Source: Rhizobium oryziradicis
GTDB lineage: Bacteria; Pseudomonadota; Alphaproteobacteria; Rhizobiales; Rhizobiaceae
NCBI RefSeq assembly: GCF_001939045.1
Contig: NZ_MKIM01000017.1
Coordinates: forward strand, 1 to 64,000
Direction of reading: 5' to 3'
DNA length: 64,000 nt
In this document: piece by piece, positions 58,626-64,000 of the stretch
Layout: each line of letters begins with the position of its first letter
Numbering within the stretch: position 1 is the stretch's first letter
Position numbers and translations under genes: made by a program
The notes under the pieces: model-generated
Told to the model about the DNA's origin: nothing
What the model saw: only the letters and a program-made list of their open reading frames with translations
Database searches by the model: none

Positions 58626-59492
58626 TTACTGTTTTGGATCATACCAATAGCGGGCATCTGCCTTTGCGAGGTCCGTTGGGAAGTTTGGATTGTTGATTTT
58701 GATAAGGGTGCGATTTTTGAAATCACCCTTGCTGAGCGCTGTTTTGACATCGGCATCGTCAAAGAAAAGCGCGTTATAACTTCCATCTTTCCAGGCAATT
58801 TCCAGCCCGCGAAGAATGTCGTCACGCAGCTTGGTGTTATTTTTCTTCACGTAGAATGTATTGCTGGATTCGTATTGCAAAAGGATGGTCTTTTCGACAG
58901 CAAGACCGGGGACGTTGGCGACCTCACGGGACTGCTCGTTAAAGGCCTCGAAGGCACCGCGTGCAAAATGATCGCCACGTCCGCCGACCGTCATCTTGTA
59001 GAGGTTTTTTGGAGAGCCGGTTCTCACGGTCAGGCCTGATTTTCGCAAAACATCAACATCTGCCCAGCCAAGGCCCTGAAGCGCAACGAATTTCTTCAAG
59101 TCATCGAGGTTTTTAACCTGGCTGAATTCATTTTGACGCGCGCCGTCAATCAGCAGAATGCGCATGCCCAGCAGGCCACGGTCGATCGGAAAAGGAACCG
59201 CCAAAAGCTTTTCTGAGGCCTTGTTGGATGCCGACGCCCACAGAATATCCAGCTTGTCGCCGTTGGTGAGGGCTTCAATCATGGCATTGGTTGTGTTGAA
59301 GCCAATCGTCGACGGTTTCAGAACATAAGGATTACCGATTTTTTCAAATGCAAGTTGAAGAGCCTTGAAGCCCAAGGTCTTTTCTTTGTTGCCGCTGGAA
59401 TTATAATAAATGGCTTTCGCCTCTTGCGCATGCGCAGCAGTGACGACGGTGAACGCCGTGGCAATGATGAAGAATAAGGCCCGCACAATCAT
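58626..59492 (-). CDS. Periplasmic solute-binding-like protein (orphan)
   Basis: 288 residues with a signal peptide (FFIIATAFTVVTAAHAQ). The mature part (KAIYYNSSGNKEKTLGFKAL; TTNAMIEALTNGDKLDILWA; RGLLGMRILLIDGARQNEFS) looks like a two-lobed type II binding protein of the amino-acid-receptor superfamily, but no transporter genes adjoin it. It lies 163 bases upstream of the chemoreceptor gene on the same strand, so a sensing role is possible. The C-terminus ends ADARYWYDPKQ. Function is not assigned. Confidence 0.65.
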   Translation of the reverse strand: MIVRALFFIIATAFTVVTAAHAQEAKAIYYNSSGNKEKTLGFKALQLAFEKIGNPYVLKPSTIGFNTTNAMIEALTNGDKLDILWASASNKASEKLLAVPFPIDRGLLGMRILLIDGARQNEFSQVKNLDDLKKFVALQGLGWADVDVLRKSGLTVRTGSPKNLYKMTVGGRGDHFARGAFEAFNEQSREVANVPGLAVEKTILLQYESSNTFYVKKNNTKLRDDILRGLEIAWKDGSYNALFFDDADVKTALSKGDFKNRTLIKINNPNFPTDLAKADARYWYDPKQ

Positions 59493-59806
59493 AAAATACC
59501 CTCACGCATCTTGCCTGAAACGATTAAATCTCTTGCCTTAATTTTGTCTGAAAAAACGGTAATGCACGGAAATAAATAACGAAATAATCGAGAAATATCA
59601 TTATATTAGGGTGTTCTGTTGTTGCATCTCTCGTGATGCCATAGATTTTTTGCGATGCAGCAAAAAGCACGGTCCGCTTATCACGGACCATGCTGGTAAA
59701 TTCCACGAAGGCACATTTTTGACCGCTATCCATCGTCGGGTTTTTGGTTGTATCGCGGTGTGGATGGTGCTTTTTGCCAAAAGCACCATCTGACGGTATT
59801 GGTGTG
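59493..59806. other. Intergenic region with terminal hairpin
   Basis: 314 bases without a convincing gene. A perfect stem GATGGTGCTTTT (59763-59774)/AAAAGCACCATC (59779-59790) starts 16 bases after the aldehyde dehydrogenase stop on the minus strand and probably ends that operon. A weaker stem GGTCCG/CGGACC lies near 59670-59690. Confidence 0.5.
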
Positions 59807-61276
59807 TTACAGACCCGAAAGGCAGATGTATTTCAGCTCAACGAAGCCTTCGATGCCGTATTTTGAGCCCTCGCGGCCGAGGCCGGATTGTTTGACGCCG
59901 CCAAAGGGTGCCATCTCATTGGCGATCATGCCGGTGTTGACGCCCACCATGCCGGCTTGGAGTGCTTCGGAGACGCGGAAAATCCGAGCCATATCCTTGG
60001 CATAGAAATAAGAGGCGAGGCCGAATTCACTGTCATTGGCCATGGCGATCACCTCGGCCTCATCCTTGAAAGCGATGATGGGTGCGAGCGGTGCGAAGGT
60101 TTCTTCCTTGGCCACTTTCATGGCTTGGGTCACGCCACGCATCACGGTTGGTTCATAAAAATTGCCGCCAAGGGCGCTGCGCTTGCCGCCCGCCATCAAT
60201 GTTGCACCGTGTTCCAATGCATCGCGCACATGCTCTTCCATTTTGGCAACGGCGCGGTCATCGATCAGCGGGCCTTGGGTGGTGCCTGATTCCGTGCCGC
60301 GACCCAATTGCAGGTTGGCGACTTTGGCCAGCAATTTCTCGGTAAAGGCATCAACCACGCTGTCTTGAACATAGATGCGGTTGGCGCACACGCAGGTCTG
60401 GCCTGCGTTGCGAAATTTCGAGATCATTGCGCCATCAACGGCGGCATCAAGATCGGCATCATCAAAGACGATAAAGGGTGCATTGCCGCCAAGCTCCAGC
60501 GACAAGCGTTTGATGTTGTCTGATGCCTCACGCATCAGCCAGCGGCCAACGCGGGTGGAGCCCGTAAAGGTGATTTTGGCAATCTTGGGATTGTGGCAAA
60601 ACTCAAGGCCGATTGGCTCTGCATCCCCCGGCACGACAGAAAAGACCCCGGCAGGAATACCGGCGCGCTCGGCCAACACGGCCAAGGCGAGAGCTGAGAG
60701 CGGTGTTTGGGCGGCTGGCTTCAAAATCAGGCTGCATCCGGCGGCAAGGGCAGGGCCCGCCTTGCGGGTGATCATGCCATTGGGGAAATTCCATGGTGTG
60801 ATGGCCGCACACACGCCCACCGGCTGTTTGATGACCATGATGCGCTGGCCAGGATTGGCACCGGGAATGATATCGCCATCAAGGCGCTTGGCTTCCTCGG
60901 CAAACCATTCAAGATAAGCGGCGTTGGAGACAATTTCGCCCTTGGCTTCAGACAGTGGCTTGCCTTGTTCGGTGGTCAGGATCAGTGCCAGATCATCGGC
61001 ATTGGCGATGATCAGCTCAAACCAGGTTTTCAACGTTTTGGAGCGCTCCTTTGCGGTGCGCTTGGCCCAGTCTTTCTGGGCAATTTCGGCCTCGTCAATT
61101 GCCGCACGAACGTCGCTGCGCGAAAGCGAAGCCACGTTGGCAATAAGGGCTCCGTCAAATGGATCGGTCACGGCAAAGGTCTGACCGTCAGTGGCCTCTA
61201 CCCATTGTCCGCCAACAAAGGCTTTTGTTGTCAGTAGGGACGGATCTTTCAATGCTGTCTTCAGCGGGTGGGTCAT
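59807..61276 (-). CDS. Aldehyde dehydrogenase, SSADH-like; probable sulfolactaldehyde dehydrogenase
   Basis: 489 residues from the ATG at 61276 (GGAGATATCGC upstream); the frame extends 56 codons further into the exporter gene without support. NAD(P)-dependent aldehyde dehydrogenase of the GabD type: PWNFPNGMITRKAGPALAAG, general base E261 in SLELGGNAPF and nucleophile C295 in NAGQTCVCANR, with a second cysteine two residues later as in SSADH. It overlaps the TauE/SafE gene by four bases. In sulfoquinovose pathways a GabD-like enzyme oxidises 3-sulfolactaldehyde to 3-sulfolactate, which is then exported. Context favours that role; true succinate semialdehyde dehydrogenase is the alternative. 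Confidence 0.85.
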   Translation of the reverse strand: MTHPLKTALKDPSLLTTKAFVGGQWVEATDGQTFAVTDPFDGALIANVASLSRSDVRAAIDEAEIAQKDWAKRTAKERSKTLKTWFELIIANADDLALILTTEQGKPLSEAKGEIVSNAAYLEWFAEEAKRLDGDIIPGANPGQRIMVIKQPVGVCAAITPWNFPNGMITRKAGPALAAGCSLILKPAAQTPLSALALAVLAERAGIPAGVFSVVPGDAEPIGLEFCHNPKIAKITFTGSTRVGRWLMREASDNIKRLSLELGGNAPFIVFDDADLDAAVDGAMISKFRNAGQTCVCANRIYVQDSVVDAFTEKLLAKVANLQLGRGTESGTTQGPLIDDRAVAKMEEHVRDALEHGATLMAGGKRSALGGNFYEPTVMRGVTQAMKVAKEETFAPLAPIIAFKDEAEVIAMANDSEFGLASYFYAKDMARIFRVSEALQAGMVGVNTGMIANEMAPFGGVKQSGLGREGSKYGIEGFVELKYICLSGL

Positions 61277-62061
61277 GCGATATCTCCAAACAGTGTGAAC
61301 AATGCGGGCGCGGCAAGCGACACACCCGAAAGAAAGAGCAGCAGAAAGGCTAGGCGGCGCATGGTGGCGGGTGAAATTGGCGGAGGCCAGCGCTTGGCAA
61401 GAAAGGTGAAGCCGATAACCACCGGAATCGTGGTAAGGCTCCACCAGAAATGCGAGGATGGTATTGTGCCCGCGGCCGCAACCGTCACCAGCCGGATGAG
61501 CGCGTTGATGGCAAAGACGGCCACCAGTGTTTCGCGCACGCTTCTCGCATTCAGGGGCTGGCGATACAGATGATAGACCAGCGGCGGGCCAGCAGTTGAA
61601 AACAACCCGCCCATCAAGCCTGCAATGGCTCCAAAAAACACGAAAGAACCTGTGCTGGAGCGTTGCGTTAAAGGTGCAGGCTTAAGCAGCAATTGCAGGC
61701 TGGAAAGAACGATGATGGTGCCCAAAACAAGCTTTAGCCAGTCAAGCGATGCGGCAAGGAGAATGCCAAGCAGCCAATAGCCCACCAGCAAAAACACCAG
61801 ACTGGAGAGAATGATGGGTATGAACTCGGCCATGGCAATGTCGCGCCAGCCATGGCGCAACACTTGCAGCGCATTGACGATGACCAGCACGCTGACAAGA
61901 ATGGCTGCCTCGCGCAGAGGAATAACGCCTGTGAGGCCAACGCCACCCATCATGATCAGGCCAAATGCAAAACCCGTGAGGGTTTGCATGTAAGCGGCAA
62001 TGGCGGTGAGGAGCAGCAATCCGCCCAGACCGATACCAAGACCGGCTATGTCCAGTGTCAT
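61273..62061 (-). CDS. TauE/SafE-family exporter; probable sulfolactate exporter
   Basis: 262 residues with about eight membrane segments and the two internal repeats of TauE/SafE proteins (AAYMQTLTGFAFGLIMMGG; GAIAGLMGGLFSTAGPPLVY). Family members export sulfite, sulfoacetate or sulfolactate. It overlaps both the sulfoquinovosidase stop and the aldehyde dehydrogenase start by four bases, so the three are translated together. Export of the C3 sulfonate made by the pathway is the likely job. Confidence 0.85.
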   Translation of the reverse strand: MTLDIAGLGIGLGGLLLLTAIAAYMQTLTGFAFGLIMMGGVGLTGVIPLREAAILVSVLVIVNALQVLRHGWRDIAMAEFIPIILSSLVFLLVGYWLLGILLAASLDWLKLVLGTIIVLSSLQLLLKPAPLTQRSSTGSFVFFGAIAGLMGGLFSTAGPPLVYHLYRQPLNARSVRETLVAVFAINALIRLVTVAAAGTIPSSHFWWSLTTIPVVIGFTFLAKRWPPPISPATMRRLAFLLLFLSGVSLAAPALFTLFGDIA

Positions 62062-64000
62062 AGCTGCCGCAATCCTTCAAACAGGCTCGTGAAATCCGTA
62101 GCCTGACGATAGAAAACAGCAGGTTGACCCAAGGGTGCAGAAACGCTGATTGTCTCACCGCCGTCAAATTCTTCCCCACTCCAGACGTGGACCCAGCGAC
62201 CACCCTTTGGCAGATAGAGGCCGCGTGTCGTTTCGCCTGCTTTCCACACCGGGGCCACCAGCAGATCGGAACCATAGAGATAGGCATCCTGAATGGTGTA
62301 GGTGGCAACATCGGCCTCATAATGCAAAAACAGGGGCCGTTGAACCGGAAGGCCAGTCTCTGCGGCTTGCTGCGAGAGTGATTTCAGGTAAGGGGCGAGA
62401 TGTACATAAATCTGCGTCATCTTCGCAAAATGTGCCAGAACCTGCGGGTCTTGATCAATCTGCAAATTGTCTTTCGGGCGGTTTCCCTCATGGCTGCGCA
62501 TGACCGGCGTAAATGCCGCCATTTCGCTCCAACGCATGATCAGTTCTGCCGTGCGAACATTGCCAAACAGGCTGGTGTAGCCGCCAATATCGGAGTGGTG
62601 ATAGGCATTGCCCAAAAGGCCCGACGACAGCGCCCCGGACATGACCGTGACCAACCCATCATGACGGGAGAAATCCACCGATTGGTCGCCACCCCACAAC
62701 AACGGGCAATGGGCCTGCACCCCGGTAAAGCCCGCGCGCATGAAAAACAGCGTATCGCCCGTCAGGCCGCGGCTTTCTACCGCTTTGGCATTGACCTCGG
62801 CCCACAGCGTTGGCCAAGGATTGTGCATCAATTTGGCGTCAATGCCATTGGCCAGTTTGACGTCGATAGGTAGATACTCGCCAAAATCTGCCATCCAGCC
62901 GGAGAGGCCATAATCCAGCATGTTTTTGCCGATCACCTCTTCAGCAAACCAGTCTGCTGCTGCCGGATTGGTGAAATCCACCACGCCGCAATCAAACTCG
63001 CCAAAATCAACCAGTGCCGTTTTGCCCTGCTCATCGGTTGCAAAATAGCCAGCGGCTTCGGCAATCGGAAACAACGGGCCGTCGACGCACAGATAGGGGT
63101 TTACGTAGCCAAGGAAGCGAATGCCTTCGAAGCGTAATTCCTTGATCTTGTTGTGCAGGTCTGGATAGCGCTGCTCATTGGCCTGCCAGTCCCAAAACAG
63201 GCGTGCGCCGAAGGATGTGTGGCGAAGCCCCACCCAATCTTCGCACCAAAGGCCCGAGACTTTCACGCCAGCGGCGCGGAACGCTTCCAGACGTGTGAAG
63301 GAATTTTCCCCGTCCTTGAGGCCAATGATCGCCCCACCATAGACCCAGTCCGGCAACATGGGTTGGCGACCAAAACGGATGGAGAGTTGGCCGACCAGAT
63401 CAACAAAAGTTGGTGCCGCAAACAGTTCAACGCGCTCGGGCACGGCCCAGATTTCGACCTCGTGGAAATCGGCATTGCGGAAATCAAACACCGAATAGGC
63501 GGTGGTTTCGACATGCACGGCAATGCGGCGCGAGGTGAGATAGGTCGGTTGCGGATAATTGGTGTTGTAATAATCACCACCCGATTTGCCGGTGACATCG
63601 GCCTTCCAGGTGATTTCGGTGGATTTATCCCGGCCCACGCCCGGCTCCGATGTCCAAAGCGGAAAGCGACGACCGCGCATGTCGAAATAAGACATTTGCT
63701 CGCCACCGCCCCAGACATGTTCCGGTTCTTCAGCAACAAGGCGTAGCCAGACGCGGTTGATACTCGCGTCTTTGGCAGCAAATTCAACGTGACTGCCCTT
63801 AATGGTCAAAACCAACCGCACGGCCTGGCCGGGTGCATTGGAAAAAGCAATCTCATCGCCGGAAATCTCGGCATGGGTCAGCGGGCTGCGCTCGACAACG
63901 TAATCGTCAATGTCGAAATTGCCGCGATACATATCCATGCGCTCCTGTCCCTTGCCAACAAACAGGCAAGGGTTTTCCGGGCGGTGCGTGAGAAGGGCGC
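62058..64000 (-). CDS. yihQ: Sulfoquinovosidase, GH31 (5' end outside window)
   Basis: The frame stays open to the right edge, and the residues before the internal ATG at 63938 (LTHRPENPCLFVGKG) align from memory with the N-terminus of E. coli YihQ, so the true start lies beyond the window. Numbering from that ATG, the sulfonate-binding pair R246/W249 is in GARLFWDW, the nucleophile D351 in GWMADFGEY, the acid/base D418 in LWGGDQ and Y454 in SDIGGYTS. Spacings D351-D418-Y454 (67 and 36) equal those of E. coli D405-D472-Y508; R-W to the nucleophile differs by one. It should release sulfoquinovose from sulfolipid-derived glycosides in the cytoplasm. Confidence 0.92.
   Translation of the reverse strand, partial: ALLTHRPENPCLFVGKGQERMDMYRGNFDIDDYVVERSPLTHAEISGDEIAFSNAPGQAVRLVLTIKGSHVEFAAKDASINRVWLRLVAEEPEHVWGGGEQMSYFDMRGRRFPLWTSEPGVGRDKSTEITWKADVTGKSGGDYYNTNYPQPTYLTSRRIAVHVETTAYSVFDFRNADFHEVEIWAVPERVELFAAPTFVDLVGQLSIRFGRQPMLPDWVYGGAIIGLKDGENSFTRLEAFRAAGVKVSGLWCEDWVGLRHTSFGARLFWDWQANEQRYPDLHNKIKELRFEGIRFLGYVNPYLCVDGPLFPIAEAAGYFATDEQGKTALVDFGEFDCGVVDFTNPAAADWFAEEVIGKNMLDYGLSGWMADFGEYLPIDVKLANGIDAKLMHNPWPTLWAEVNAKAVESRGLTGDTLFFMRAGFTGVQAHCPLLWGGDQSVDFSRHDGLVTVMSGALSSGLLGNAYHHSDIGGYTSLFGNVRTAELIMRWSEMAAFTPVMRSHEGNRPKDNLQIDQDPQVLAHFAKMTQIYVHLAPYLKSLSQQAAETGLPVQRPLFLHYEADVATYTIQDAYLYGSDLLVAPVWKAGETTRGLYLPKGGRWVHVWSGEEFDGGETISVSAPLGQPAVFYRQATDFTSLFEGLRQL

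Noticed and set aside
61277..61444. N-terminal extension of the aldehyde dehydrogenase
   Set aside because: The extra 56 codons overlap the exporter gene and do not resemble the family; an ATG with GGAGATATCGC upstream gives a normal-length enzyme.
63938..63940. ATG at 63938 as the true start of the sulfoquinovosidase
   Set aside because: The frame remains open to the window edge and the upstream residues match the N-terminal part of YihQ, so the start lies outside.

Overview
The window reads as a chromosome or chromid segment of a soil- or plant-associated alphaproteobacterium, most likely Rhizobiaceae (Rhizobium/Agrobacterium/Allorhizobium type). The grounds are the dense tiling of ABC and TRAP uptake operons, each with its own LysR, RpiR, GntR, Lrp or ArsR-type regulator, the RIME-like palindromic intergenic elements, and the gene families present. 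This placement is inference. I saw no rRNA, tRNA, transposase, phage gene or CRISPR array.

Layout. 1-6 kb: the C-terminal part of an autotransporter adhesin, a TPR plus GT41 (OGT/SPINDLY-like) glycosyltransferase and UDP-galactopyranose mutase. 6-14 kb: a LysR regulator divergent from a branched-chain-amino-acid-type ABC importer, followed by a GMC oxidoreductase and a 3-hydroxyisobutyrate-dehydrogenase-like enzyme. 14.3-15.3 kb: a MYG1-family protein. 15.3-21.8 kb: on the minus strand alanine racemase, D-amino-acid dehydrogenase, TAXI-type TRAP receptor, fused TRAP permease and a DUF1850 protein, divergent from an Lrp/AsnC regulator. 21.9-31.1 kb: one 3086-residue protein made of 384 consecutive octapeptides. 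31.6-39.8 kb: a minus-strand operon rpiR-gsiABCD-dppA(M55)-iaaA for glutathione or peptide import and hydrolysis. 40.1-45.5 kb: a galactofuranose-type importer ytfQRT-yjfF with a GntR regulator. 45.7-49.8 kb: an ABC exporter, a RgpF-like protein and a GT2 glycosyltransferase, probably for surface glycan. 49.9-56.7 kb: an ArsR-type regulator with a beta-rich C-terminus, GH51 arabinofuranosidase and a sugar ABC importer. 56.7-59.5 kb: a chemoreceptor and an orphan periplasmic binding protein. 59.8-64.0 kb: a minus-strand trio of aldehyde dehydrogenase, TauE/SafE exporter and a GH31 sulfoquinovosidase that runs off the right edge, which I read as part of a sulfoquinovose degradation operon.

The strongest candidate for something undescribed is the giant repeat protein. 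Parsing it by hand gives 7 leader residues, then exactly 384 octads with no phase break, then 7 final residues. The octads fall into 43 blocks of 7, 10 or (once) 13, so block length is always 3n+1. Secondary observations are stem-loops placed just after four of the five transporter-linked receptor genes, a matched pair of candidate operators around the ArsR-like gene, a long inverted repeat in front of rpiR, and the sulfoquinovosidase active-site residues with spacing that matches E. coli YihQ as I recall it.
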